This document shows, in pieces, positions 10,138 to 20,804 of a stretch of DNA of 64,000 bases (position 1 is its first letter; each line of letters starts with the position of its first letter). Position numbers and translations under genes: made by a program. The notes beneath the pieces were generated by a model. It ran no database searches and was not told the DNA's origin. It worked only from the letters and a program-made list of their open reading frames with translations. Source of the DNA: Microthrixaceae bacterium (GTDB taxonomy: Bacteria > Actinomycetota > Acidimicrobiia > Acidimicrobiales > Microtrichaceae); NCBI GenBank assembly GCA_027493675.1, contig JAOSKI010000012.1, forward strand, positions 62,001 through 126,000. The letters are read 5' to 3'.

Positions 10138-11454
10138 TCAGCTCGTGAAGCCGCGGCTCTCGAGCATGTCGTCCACGAAAGTCCAGGCCTTCTCCGGCCC
10201 ACAGGTATCCCACGTGGTTACCCGGATACCAGCACATGTCAGGGTCGTCCCAGTGGTGGTACAGGCGCCGGGCCTGTGCCGGCGGTGCCAGGCGGTCTCC
10301 CATGCCGGCGAAGATCGCCCTGGCGTCCTGTGGCGCGGCAACCGGCATCCGCAGCGGTGACACGACCGACATCACCGCCTCAGCGGTCTCGTCGAGTATG
10401 TGGTGCTCGAGAGCGCGCATGTGCACATGGCGCGGCGAGTGGTGCCGGAACATCTCCACGAAGTCCACCACCGGGATGCCTGCGAGCGTCAGGTCCAATT
10501 CCGATTCGAACGCCGCGGTGAGAGCGGTCATGTAACCGCCCAGGGAGACGCCGATGACCCCGACACGGGTCGGATCCTGGAAGCGCACCCAACTCAGCAG
10601 GCTCCGGATGTCCCAGAGTGCCTGTGACAGCCCGTGCACCGCGTGCATCAGGTCGAAGTTGAGGAACTGCTCACCACTGATCGGGCTCGGCCTGCGCGAT
10701 CCGTGGGCCGGGAGCACGATCCCCGCGATGTTGATGCCCAGTTCGTCGTGCAGGCGCTTCACGTGGAAGGCGAACTGATCGGTGAAGGGTGCACCGGTTC
10801 CGAAGCCGTGGATGCACACGAGCCAGGGGCGTGGTCGGTCGGTCCGGGCCATGACCCACGCAGATGCTGTGCGGTTCGCCTCGAAGCCATGCCAGCGGTT
10901 CCAGCCCGGCAGGTCCAACGGTGGCTCGTATCCGCTGGGCCAGCTGATCCGGGTGTAGGTGTGTCCCAGCGCCCAGCCGTCGCTGGTGGCCGGGTGCTGC
11001 AACCGTGGTGGTGCGGTGTGGAACGAGGAGGGGTCGCGCAGGAAGCCCGCATCGTCGAGGCGCTGTTCGGCCAGTGCCAGCTCCGCGCCGACGCGCTCGT
11101 AGTCGCTTCGGTTGGGGAAGCGGTTGGGGCCGATCGCCAGTGCCATCACGGATTCGTCCATCGCCACCTGACCCAGCAGCGAAGGCGTGATGCGGATCCG
11201 CGGGTTCGCGGGGTCCGGATCGGCAACCTGCTGTCGCACGATCTCGGTGGCCCAGCGAGCGGTCCTGGCGCAACCGTGGTCAGGCGAGCGAGCGGTTGAC
11301 GGGCGAGGCGCTTCTCGGCGGCGCGGAACATGCCGGTGCCCCGCTCCAGGGCGCCCAGTGGAGTCCACCACGGTCCCGGCTCGCTGCGGTGCCCGCTGTC
11401 CGAGGTATCGGGTTCGAGGTCGGGGTTCGCGTGATCCGGCAACGTCATGGTCAT
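10138..11454 (-). CDS. Alpha/beta hydrolase
   Basis: Predicted serine hydrolase of about 438 residues. The fold is shown by the strand-turn LVCIHGFGTG (oxyanion region), the nucleophile elbow GVIGVSLGGYMTALTAA (GxSxG), an acid-bearing segment around ARAIFAGMGDRLAPP and the probable catalytic His in YPGNHVGYLW. A long N-terminal extension contains a Trp/Pro-rich stretch (SWPSGYEPP, GWNRWHGFEANRT). Start 11454 is chosen over an in-frame GTG at 11460 because GGAGG sits five bases before it. Frame changes near 11260 and 10190. Substrate unknown; the genomic setting suggests an ester or lipid, which is only inference. Confidence 0.72.
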
Positions 11455-11563
11455 GGCCACCTCCCGCGGGCTGGTCGGCCTCAGGCTAGCCGTCCGCCGG
11501 CTTCGCGCGACTCAATCGGGCTCGCTCGGAGGGCTCGCTCGGCATCGGTGGTTCTAGTGTGCG

Positions 11564-12649
11564 ATGCCGATGCCAGAGCCGACCGGAGTGCCTACCGAGC
11601 TGATCCCCGCCGACGAGGCGGGCGTCGGCCGCGCCGCGGGGTACATCGCAGCGGGTGAGTTGGTCGCGTTCCGACCGAGACGGTCTACGGGTTGGGCGCG
11701 GATGCCACCAACGACGTTGCGGTGCGCAGCGTGTTCACAGCGAAGGGCAGGCCACGCACCGATCCCCTGATCGTGCACGTGGCCGACCTGGAGATGGCCG
11801 AGGAGCTCGGGGACCTGTCGGTCGGCGGGGGAGTACCTCGTCGCCTGGCGGACGCCTTCTGGCCCGGCCCCCTGACGCTGGTGGTGCCCAGGCGTGCATG
11901 GAACGAGGGCTCCGTCGGCCGTCGCCTCGCACCGGATGTGTCGATGGATGCGACGGTTGGGCTCCGATGCCCGGCCAACCAGGTCGCCCTGGATCTCATC
12001 CGTTCAGCGCAGGTGCCCGTTGCCGCGCCTTCGGCGAATCGCTTCGGTCGGGTCAGCCCGACGACCCCCCCGACATGTGCTGGACGAGTTGGACGGCAGG
12101 ATCCGGGCGGTGCTCGACGGAGGCCCGACGACTCTGGGAGTGGAGTCGACCGTCGTAGGCTTCGGTGGTGGATCGGTGACTGTGCTGCGCCCGGGGGTGT
12201 GCCGGTGGAGGACCTCCGTGCCCTGTTGCCCCAGGGATCCCTGCGGCTGTCCGAAGGCAGGGTCGTCGCGCCCGGGAAGGTGGCCGAATCACCCGGCACC
12301 TCGGTGTCGCACTACGTCCCCGCAGTGCCGCTGGTCTTCGCCGACGCTGACCCCGGGAGTGGCCGAGGCACTTGCCCGGGCGCTTCGGGCGGAAGGACTG
12401 CGTGTGAGCCTGATCCGACTGCCTGGCGCCGAGGAGTCCGCCCGGACGCTGTACTCGGTGCTGCGGAGCCTTGACGTCGTGGGCGACGGTGATCGGCCCG
12501 ATGTGGCGATCGTGGCAGCCCTCGATCCGACGGGCCTCGGACGGGCGGTGAACGACCGGCTGTTCCGCGCCGCGCACGGTCACATCGATCGGGACGCCTC
12601 TGGCGCGACGGTCCAACGCATCCTCCGCCGCTTGCGAACAGCTCGCTGA
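11564..12649 (+). CDS. Threonylcarbamoyl-AMP synthase, Sua5 (long) type
   Basis: Makes L-threonylcarbamoyl-AMP from threonine, bicarbonate and ATP for the t6A37 modification of ANN-decoding tRNAs. The YrdC domain shows TETVYGLGADATN after repair of a frame break at about 11676, then VFTAKGRPRTDPL, PGPLTLVV and VAAPSANRFGRVSPT. A C-terminal Sua5 domain (SPGTSVSHYVP onward, ending VQRILRRLRTAR) makes this the longer Sua5 form of about 360 residues rather than TsaC. Further frame breaks lie near 12066, 12205 and 12355. A TAGTGT box at 11555-11560 precedes the ATG by 3 nt; a second ATG is at 11570. Confidence 0.82.
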
Positions 12650-12668
12650 CCTCGCCCACCACCAACAG

Positions 12669-12721
12669 GCGAACTGTCCGGTGTGGTACGCGGTTTCCGC
12701 GGCTGACACCGGACAGTTCGC
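12669..12721. repeat. Family A palindrome, copy A1 (53 bp)
   Basis: Outer 16-bp arms gcgaactgtccggtgt and acaccggacagttcgc are perfect inverse complements. Inside is a smaller hairpin gcgg-ttt-ccgc. It lies between sua5 and ubiA. The same sequence recurs at 48316 (inverted) and 56891, and in diverged form at 42343. Confidence 0.92.
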
Positions 12722-12803
12722 AGGGGTGGGGGGTGACGGTTCTGCAGGGGTGGGGGGGTGACGGTTCGCAGGGGTGGGGGTGACGGTTCGCAGGGGTGGG
12801 GCA
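12722..12803 (+). repeat. G-rich tandem repeat of about 21 bp
   Basis: Four imperfect copies of gcaggggtgggggtgacggtt directly abut palindrome A1. They differ mainly in the length of the G run (4 to 7). The array ends about 108 bp before the ubiA start. Confidence 0.9.
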
Positions 12804-12911
12804 CGTCTTCGGCGGTGGGTGCCGGTAGACTCCGCGACCCAGGTGTCCCGCGGGGCCGAAGCAGGGGCGACTGACCGATCAGACGACCCGGGAGCCCGGC
12901 CCCAATCAGCC

Positions 12912-13835
12912 ATGACCAGCCAGAGCCTGCTCCGCGGGCTGGTTCGCGAGGCGCGACCCAAGCAGTGGGCGAAGAACGTCCTCGTGTTCGTGGCTCCTGC
13001 TGCCGCTGGGGTCCTGAACCCGTTCGAGTCGACCTACTACCTGAGGCTCACCGTGGTGGGCTTCGTGGCGTTCTGCCTCGTCTCCTCGGCCACCTACGTG
13101 GTGAACGACATCCTGGACGTCGAATCGGACCGGGCGCACCCCACCAAGCGCAACCGCCCGATCGCCGCAGGCGTGGTCCCGGTGGGAGTTGCAGTGGTGG
13201 TCGCTGTGTTGATGTTCACCACGGGAGTGGTCCTCGCGCTGTTCAACCGGGGACCTGACGCGGAGGTGAACTGGGCACTGGGAGGGATCGTCGCGGGCTA
13301 TGCGGTGCTGACCACCACGTACTCGCTGTGGCTCAAGCGGGTGGTGGTGCTGGACCTGGTGATCCTGTCCGCAGGGTTCATCCTCCGACTGCTCGGCGGC
13401 GCATTCGCAGCGGGTGTGGACGTGTCGGACTGGTTCCTTGTGATCTCGCTGTTCGGGTCGATGTTCATTGCTGCTGCGAAGCGGCACGCGGAGGCGGCGG
13501 AGCTCGGCGCGCAGGCTTCCACGGTGCGCGCGACGTTGGGCGAGTACAGTCCCGCCTACCTGAACATGGTCCAGACGATCGCCGCCTCGGGCACCGTCAT
13601 CAGCTATTGCCTCTGGGCCGTGGAGGCGGGCTCGGATGCCTCGGTCACCACGACGGTCGCCACCCCGTGGGCCCAGCTCTCGATCATCCCACTCGTGATT
13701 GCAGTGCTGCGCTATGCGCTGCTGGTCGACAAGGGTGAGGGAGCTGCACCCGAGGACGTGATCCTGCATGATCGACAGATGCAACTGATGGGAGCGCTGT
13801 TGGCGGCCTGCATCTTCATTGGGGGTGTACGCATG
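12912..13835 (+). CDS. UbiA-family prenyltransferase, probable decaprenyl-phosphate phosphoribosyltransferase
   Basis: Polytopic membrane enzyme that probably transfers phosphoribose from PRPP to polyprenyl phosphate (DPPR synthase, as mycobacterial Rv3806c). Motifs include ARPKQWAKNVLVFVAP at the N-terminus, NDILDVESDRAHPTKRNRPI (the Asp-rich prenyl-diphosphate loop in UbiA form) and AAAKRHAEAAELG, followed by hydrophobic helices to the C-terminus. The assignment rests on the KQW-KN and HPTKRNRPI motifs and on dprE1 directly downstream, the next step of decaprenyl-phospho-arabinose synthesis. The frame runs on into dprE1 without a stop. If the G5 run at 13821-13825 were G4, the gene would end VYA-stop with an ATGA overlap; that end is used here. 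Confidence 0.8.
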
Positions 13836-15184
13836 AGCATGACCCGTGAGGTGCTCACTGGTTGGGGGCGCACGGCTCCATCTGCCGCGCGAGTGGTGGC
13901 GGCGCGTGGCGACGACGAGGTTGCGTCGGCGCTCGCGTCGGTCGATGCGAGGGGGCTGGTTGCCAGGGGCTCGGGCGCGCCTACGGCGACTGTGCCCAGA
14001 ACGCCGGGTGGTTGGTCCTGGATGGTCCCGCGAACTCGGGCATCGTCGACATAGACCTCCCGGGGGCGCGCGTGACGGCCAAGGCGGGAACCAGCCTCCA
14101 CGAGCTGATGGAGCGCCTGGTGCCGTTGGGCCTGTTCGTGCCGGTGACACCGGGTACCCGGATGGTGACCGTGGGCGGAGCGATCGGCGCCGACATCCAC
14201 GGCAAGAACCACCATCAGGCAGGGTCGTGGTGTGCACACCTGGAGTCGATCCGCCTCCTGGACGGCAGCGGCGACGTGCGGGTCGTATCTCAGACCCACG
14301 AGCCCGAGGTGTTCTGGGCGACCGCCGGGGGGATGGGGCTCACCGGCGTTGTGCTCGACGCAACGATTCAGATGAAGCCGGTCACCTCGTCGAGGCTCAT
14401 GTGGACACCGACCGGGCGGCCGACCTCGACGAAGTGATGGCGATGATGTCCGAGGGTGACGACCGCTACGACTACTCGGTCGCGTGGATCGACGTGATGG
14501 CCCGGGTGCAGCCATGGGCCGATCGGTGTTGGATCGAGGCCGCTTCGCCACCGAGGAGGAGGTAGCGCGGCAGGCATCACCGCACCTTTGGAGTTCACCA
14601 CCGCACAGATGCCTTCGCCACCGGATCTGATCCCCTCGGGCCTGTTGAACCGGCTGAGCGTCATGGCGTTCAACGAGCTGTGGTTCCGCAAGGCGCCCGC
14701 ACGAAGGCGCGACGCTCTGCAGAGCATCGAGACCTTCTTCCACCCGCTCGACATGATCGCCGAGTGGAACCGCATCTACGGGCGTCGCGGCTTCCTGCAA
14801 TGGCAGTGCGTGGTACCCGACGGTGCCGAGGAGGTCGTGCGTGTCGCCGTCGAGCGATTCTCAGGATCGGGCATATCGTCGTTCCTGGCCGTGCTCAAGC
14901 GGATGGGCGACGCGAACCCCGGGCACCTGTCGTTCCCGCTGAAGGGTTGGACCCTCGCGCTCGACATCCCGGTCACCCCGGGTCCCGAGCCGTTGCTCGA
15001 CGAGTTGGACGAACGGGTGGTCGGTGTGGGAGGTCGCATCTACCTGGCGAAGGACTCACGGGTCCGCCCGGAGCTGATCCCCGAGATGTACCCGAGGTTC
15101 GACGAATGGCGCGAGGTGCGGGCGAAGCTCGACCCGCACGGACGGTTCCACAGCGACATGGCCCGCCGCCTGAGTCTCCTATGA
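13833..15184 (+). CDS. dprE1: Decaprenylphospho-beta-D-ribose 2-oxidase DprE1
   Basis: FAD-dependent oxidase, the first half of the DprE1/DprE2 epimerisation that makes decaprenyl-phospho-arabinose for cell-wall arabinan. About 450 residues, starting MSMTREVLTGWGRTAPS. FAD-domain motifs are GRAYGDCAQNAGWLVLDG, VPVTPGTRMVTVGGAIGAD, IHGKNHHQAGSW and FWATAGGMGLTGVV. C-terminal motifs are EWNRIYGRRGFLQWQ, LSFPLKGWTLALDIPVT and YLAKDSRV. At the position of the benzothiazinone-reactive Cys387 of M. tuberculosis (WNICVD) this protein has Ala (WTLALD). Frame breaks near 13970, 14405 and 14540. No dprE2 follows. Confidence 0.88.
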
Positions 15185-15263
15185 CCTCAGTCTCCTCTGG
15201 CCCCGTAGCGACCTTCTCGGACCTCGCCACGACTGCTCGGACCTCGCCGCAGGTCTCGCACCT

Positions 15264-15314
15264 CGTTCTGTGTGGTGTGCGTGGCGCTCAGCGCCACGCA
15301 CACCACACAGAACG
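15264..15314. repeat. Family B palindrome, copy B1 (51 bp), between convergent genes
   Basis: Perfect 25-bp arms around one central base. The left arm begins cgttctgtgtggtgtgcg and continues tggcgct. It lies between the ends of dprE1 (+) and the sugar-binding protein (-), 5 bp from the latter's stop, where it could act as a two-way terminator. A second copy is at 63167. Confidence 0.93.
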
Positions 15315-15319
15315 GCGGG

Positions 15320-16852
15320 TCAGCCGCCGACTTCGGTCTTGTAGGCCTCCAGGGCCTCTTGGAACTTCGTGTTCGCAGTGGCGAAGGTCTCGTCGATCGG
15401 CTTGTCGCCGATGAGAGCGTCTTCGATGGCCGTACGCACGGCGGTGCGGAACTCCTTGAACGGGCCGATCACAGGGCCGGGGAAGTCGGGGTTCACCTGC
15501 TTGAGGCTCTCCAGCGCCGTCGCGAGCCATCCGCCCGGACGCGTGTCGGTGAAGTACGTCTGCAGCTCCGGGTCCTCCTCCGCGTTGGAGAACACCGGTA
15601 GGTAGGAACCCTGCGCGGTCCACTTGACGAGCTGGGGAGTCTGGTTCACCCACTTGAGGAAGTCCCATGCGGCAGCGATCTGCTCGGGTGACCTGCCTTC
15701 TCCGATGATGTACCAGGCATTGCCGCCGATCTGTCCGCTACCGGCCTCGGTGGGACCCGGCAACTGGCCCACGCCCACATCCAGGTCCGGGAACGCGAGC
15801 CCGGAGAGGTCGGTGCCGGTGTCGACCCCGATGTCCTCGGGCTTCAGCGTGCCGGCGATGAGCGCGTCGATGGTCGTGGAGGCCGTCGAGGTCTCGATCA
15901 GCATCGAGGAGCTCTGGGTGGCCACCGACAGGTAGGCGTCGAAGGTTGCCGAATACGCCACGGTCTTCTGCAACCCGTCCTTGGTCATGGCCTGCATCCA
16001 CTCGGTCCACTCGGTGGTGGTGGGGTTGAGCAGCTTCGACTCGTCGGCAAGACCGTCGCGGCCGTTGTCCTCGTTGACCAGCTCGTTGCCTGCGGAACTG
16101 GCCAGGTTCTCCAGCCACCAGGCATCCGCGCGGAACACGAACGGTGCTCCGTCGGGCACCGGCTTGCCGTCTGCCGTGGTCACCTTGCCTGCCGCCTTGG
16201 CGTCGGCGATCGCCTGTGCGGCAGTACGCATCTCCTCGAGGTTGGTCGGGGGCTTGTCGGGATCGAGCCCTGCGGCGCGGAAGTGCGCCCGGTTGTAGTA
16301 GAGGACCGGTGTCGACACGCCGAATGCTGCAGGCCACTGCACCCCTTCCACGGAGTACCCGTTGGCCACCGCCGGCATGAGGGTGTCGTAGACCTTGCCG
16401 GCTTCGGGATCGGCCTCGATGCAGGACTGCGCGGGGATCGCGGCCTGCGAGTCGACCATCGTCTGGGTGTTGGTGTCCTCGGCGAGCATGATCTCGGGCA
16501 GCGTGGCAGGATCCCTGAGGGCGGCCAGGAACTTGGTCTGCTGCTCCTCGTAGTTGGCACCCTGGGATTCGACGGTCACCTTCACCTTGTCCTGTGAGGC
16601 GTTGTACTCCTCGGCGAACTCCTCCACGGTGGCCGCGGCAAGTCCTACGATGGCATGCCAGACCGTGATCTCGACGCGGTCACTGGCATCGTCGAGTGCA
16701 TCGACGGGACAGTCGCCGGCGGAGACCTCGCCGGTGGAGCCCGGACTGTCGTCGTCGGAGTCGCCCCCGCAGGCTCCCGCAAGGACCGCGATGGTGCCCA
16801 ACAGCGCAACCAAGACGGTGCGCACGGCCGGTGTGGAGTTGGTGGATCTCAT
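15320..16852 (-). CDS. Sugar ABC transporter substrate-binding lipoprotein
   Basis: Extracellular solute-binding protein family 1, 510 residues, in one uninterrupted frame. Signal peptide MRSTNSTPAVRTVLVALLG with lipobox LAGAC. Typical features are EITVWHAIVG, LPEIMLAEDTNTQTM, YYNRAHFRAAGLDPDKPP, NAWYIIGEGRSPEQIAAAWD and GSYLPV. This resembles glycerol-3-phosphate- and oligosaccharide-binding proteins (UgpB/MalE-like). AGGTGA precedes the ATG. It is the last gene of an operon ATPase-permease-permease-binding protein. Ligand not assignable. The minus-strand frame stays open far upstream into the permease gene, which is not meaningful. Confidence 0.87.
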   Translation of the reverse strand: MRSTNSTPAVRTVLVALLGTIAVLAGACGGDSDDDSPGSTGEVSAGDCPVDALDDASDRVEITVWHAIVGLAAATVEEFAEEYNASQDKVKVTVESQGANYEEQQTKFLAALRDPATLPEIMLAEDTNTQTMVDSQAAIPAQSCIEADPEAGKVYDTLMPAVANGYSVEGVQWPAAFGVSTPVLYYNRAHFRAAGLDPDKPPTNLEEMRTAAQAIADAKAAGKVTTADGKPVPDGAPFVFRADAWWLENLASSAGNELVNEDNGRDGLADESKLLNPTTTEWTEWMQAMTKDGLQKTVAYSATFDAYLSVATQSSSMLIETSTASTTIDALIAGTLKPEDIGVDTGTDLSGLAFPDLDVGVGQLPGPTEAGSGQIGGNAWYIIGEGRSPEQIAAAWDFLKWVNQTPQLVKWTAQGSYLPVFSNAEEDPELQTYFTDTRPGGWLATALESLKQVNPDFPGPVIGPFKEFRTAVRTAIEDALIGDKPIDETFATANTKFQEALEAYKTEVGG

Positions 16853-16935
16853 CGTCACCTCGGTGTGTTCTGGATCTGGCTCAGTCTGGTTCTGATCGGT
16901 TGGTGCCACAACCATTCCTGTGGAATGACCGCGTC

Positions 16936-17820
16936 TCAGCCCTTGACCGCACCTGCGGTGAGGCCACGGACCATCTGACGTTGGAAGAACACGAGCAGCA
17001 CCACCAGCGGAAGTGCGGCGATGATGGCTCCAGCGAACGCCACGTTGATCTCGTCGATTCTCGTCGTGGTGAGTGTACGCAAGGCGATCTGCACGGTCTG
17101 CCAACTGCCCGAGTCGGTTGCGTTGCGAGGCCAGACGTACTGGTTCCACGCGGAGAGGAACGAGATCACGAGGAAGGACCCGATGACAGGCTTCGCGAGG
17201 GGCACTGCCACCCGGAACAGGAAACCCAGGTGTCCGAACCCGTCGAGGGTGGCGGCGTCGCGCAGGTCCCGTGGCACGGCCATGAAGCCCTGGCGGATGA
17301 GGAAGATCCCGAGGGCCGTGGCAAGGAACGGGAACGATAGACCCTGCACGGAGTTGAGCCAGCCGAGGTCGCGGATGGTGCGCACGTTCGCTATGAGCGT
17401 CACCTCGATGGGCAGCAGCAGCGTCCCGATCACGACCGCGAACATCAGCTTCTTGAGCGGGAACTCCATGAAGGCGAACGCGTAGGCGGCCAGTACCGAG
17501 GTGATGAACTGGGCCGTCATGATCACTGCTGTGATCACCACGCTCACGAGCATCGCCCTGGCCATCCCGGCGTCGGTCCACGCTCGAGAGAAGATGTCCC
17601 ACTCGGGTTCCACCAGCCTCAGCGGTTGGCCTGCGTTGATGTAGGCGATCGGCGAGGAGATCGCTCGCAGGATCAGCATGTAGATCGGGAACAGGATCAC
17701 CAGGGCGAGCGCCACGAGGGTCGCGTACCATCCGAAGGTCACAAGGTGCCGCCTGAGCCCGCTGTCGCTGCGGACCGGTTCCACAGGCACATGGGCGTTC
17801 TCGGCTTGGTCAGTCGCCAT
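16936..17820 (-). CDS. Sugar ABC transporter permease (MalG/UgpE type)
   Basis: Inner-membrane permease of 294 residues with six predicted helices. It starts MATDQAENAHVPVEPV and then LVTFGWYATLVALALVILFP. The EAA loop that docks the ATPase is DAATLDGFGHLGFLFRVAVP. The start overlaps the end of the other permease (17810) by about 11 bp, indicating coupled translation. It is uninterrupted. With the MalF-type partner it forms the channel of the 15320-19848 transporter. Confidence 0.88.
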   Translation of the reverse strand: MATDQAENAHVPVEPVRSDSGLRRHLVTFGWYATLVALALVILFPIYMLILRAISSPIAYINAGQPLRLVEPEWDIFSRAWTDAGMARAMLVSVVITAVIMTAQFITSVLAAYAFAFMEFPLKKLMFAVVIGTLLLPIEVTLIANVRTIRDLGWLNSVQGLSFPFLATALGIFLIRQGFMAVPRDLRDAATLDGFGHLGFLFRVAVPLAKPVIGSFLVISFLSAWNQYVWPRNATDSGSWQTVQIALRTLTTTRIDEINVAFAGAIIAALPLVVLLVFFQRQMVRGLTAGAVKG

Positions 17821-18697
17821 AGTGCACCCGCCTGGAGAGAAGTCCGTATTGCACTGCCGCAACTGCCGCGGTGAGAACGAACAGCCCTAGCGACATCGAG
17901 GCCTTCACGCCCACCGAGCGGATGCCCTGTGGATCGGCGATCTTGTACAGGAGAGTCTCTGTGGCCGTCCCCGGGCCGCCGTTGGTCAGCAACTCGATCT
18001 GGGCGTATGCCTGGAGGGCGTGGACCACCAGCACCACAGCGAGGAACAGCAGCGCGGGGCTGATCAGCGGCACCGTGATGCGCCAGAAGTGACGCAGGGG
18101 ACCGTAGCCGTCGAGCGCGGCTGCCTCCTCCATCTCGACCGGCACTGCCTGCAGGGAGGCGAGCACGATGATGAAGGTGAGCCCCAGGTTCTGCCAGACC
18201 GAGGAGAGGCTCACCGAGAACAACGCGGTGTCGGGGTTGGCGAGACTCAGCCACGTGACGTCCTTGAAGTAGCCGACCTCCGGGTTGACCAGCGTGAAGA
18301 AGATCACCGACGCGACCGCCACGGACGTGGCGACGGTCGAGGAGAACACGGTTTGGAACGCCCGGATGCCCTTCAGCTTCCGGTTGGCCGCGACGGCCAG
18401 CAGCACGCCAAGCACCAAGCCAAGAGGCACCGTGTAGACCATGTAGAGAGCGGAATGCGTCACTCCCTCGACGAAATCGCTGCCTGTGAGTGTGTCGATG
18501 ATCTGTGTCGTGCCAACGTAGGGCGGGTCACCTCGACCGAAGCGGTTCTCGCGGTGCATCGCCATGTCTACGAGGCGGTACAGGGGGTAGTAGAAGAACC
18601 CCACGAAGACCGCGAGCGCGGGCAGCAGGAACATCCAGCCGAGGAGGCCCTCGCGGGCCTTCTGTGAACCGCGCCTGGTCGCCCTCGACCGAGAGCG

Positions 18698-18701
<4 letters not shown>
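17810..18701 (-). CDS. Sugar ABC transporter permease (MalF/UgpA type)
   Basis: Permease of about 297 residues: FLLPALAVFVGFFYYPLYRL as first helix, EEAAALDGYGPLRHFWRITV as EAA loop and LLTNGGPGTATETLLY near the C-terminus. The first in-frame ATG (18634) would leave no cytoplasmic N-terminus. A GTG at 18701 overlaps the ATPase stop as GTGA and encodes VTLSVEGDQAR. Joining it to GSQKAREGLLGW needs one frame change near 18675. 18701 is therefore the preferred start. Confidence 0.82.
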
Positions 18702-19848
<1,147 letters not shown>

Positions 19849-20001
19849 AGCGCCATCCCGTGGTGAACATGATTCCGGAGCTCCAGCATCGGGTCAGTCT
19901 CGCGCAGCTCACAGCCGTGGCGAGGAACCATCGGCACCGATGGGTGGATCCGGCGGTGGATGCTCCGGGCCAAGCGAGGTGCCCGCCGCGGATGTCGGCT
20001 C

Positions 20002-20664
20002 TCAGGCGCAGTCGCCGGTGGTGTGGCGGGTGTCGGTGCGTGGGAGCGGCCAGTCGGCCATGCTCACGGCGGCAGGCATCCGACGCCTGACCAACTCGGC
20101 GGCCATGCGGGCATCGGATGCCACGTACTGAGCCAGCTCGTCGATGCCGTGGGTGTGAAGGGTCGCGCGGTCCAGTTCGACCGGCGAGAGCCCGACGAGT
20201 CTCGCGAGGGGCTTCAGTCCGCAGGACAACCCGAGGGTGCGACCCACGTCGGCTCGGTACAGCTGGTAGCCGTCGAGATGCACCAGGTCGTACCAGCGTG
20301 CCCGGACCGCGCTGCGACCCGGCTCGCGGGGACTTCGGCGGACCGGGTCCTCCGTCGTCTCCAGGCCCAGCTCCACGCCGAGCACTTGAGCCCGGTGCTT
20401 CACGAAGGGGAGGTCGAAGCCCGCGCCGTTCCAGGTGACCAGCAGGCCGGGACCCAACTCGGAGAGACGGCGGTCGGTGCGCTCCAGGATCTCGCGTTCG
20501 GATCCGAGGATCACCTCGTCGCCGAACTCACCCGACAGGGCCGCCGCGACAACGGCCGAGGTGCTCGGATCCAAACCGCCGGTGGAGGTGTCGGTCTCGA
20601 TGTCGAACCCGGTGATCGGTGGCACTTCCAGGCCGGGTGTGCATGATGTGCCGGGAACGGCCAT
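20002..20664 (-). CDS. DEDDy-type 3'-5' exonuclease-like protein
   Basis: Protein of 220 residues with the three exonuclease motifs of the RNase H-like DnaQ/pol B group: Exo I in ITGFDIETD, Exo II in [17 protein letters not shown], and a Tyr-x3-Asp Exo III in [12 protein letters not shown]. The catalytic set is therefore complete. No polymerase domain is attached. ATG 20664 lies 6 nt after a TACCAT box and is probably leaderless. It is divergent from metG. Substrate (DNA or RNA) unknown. Confidence 0.75.
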   Translation of the reverse strand: MAVPGTSCTPGLEVPPITGFDIETDTSTGGLDPSTSAVVAAALSGEFGDEVILGSEREILERTDRRLSELGPGLLVTWNGAGFDLPFVKHRAQVLGVELGLETTEDPVRRSPREPGRSAVRARWYDLVHLDGYQLYRADVGRTLGLSCGLKPLARLVGLSPVELDRATLHTHGIDELAQYVASDARMAAELVRRRMPAAVSMADWPLPRTDTRHTTGDCA

Positions 20665-20670
20665 GGGTCG

Positions 20671-20676
20671 ATGGTA
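20671..20676 (-). promoter_or_regulatory. -10 box of leaderless exonuclease gene
   Basis: TACCAT, 6 nt before ATG 20664. Confidence 0.5.
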
Positions 20677-20804
20677 GGTGTGGGCTGCGACACGGGGTGG
20701 ACACCGGTACGATCCTCTCTGGAAAGATCTCGGTGCGCGAACCTCCGGCACACGAGTCCGTGCGTACCGGCCAGGTGCGCAGGAGCCCCCGACAGAGGAC
20801 CGAT

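Noticed and set aside
12722-12803. Possible riboswitch or leader RNA upstream of ubiA
   Set aside because: The segment is a simple G-rich tandem repeat beside palindrome A1. No conserved riboswitch core was seen.
15320-17731. A minus-strand frame joining the sugar-binding protein to about 290 residues upstream
   Set aside because: The upstream part overlaps the permease gene in another frame, is Arg/His-rich and lacks domain character. The lipobox start at 16852 has a good ribosome site.
20690-20804. T-box leader of metG
   Set aside because: No T-box sequence or specifier stem was seen; only a leader of about 85 nt with a ribosome site is supported.
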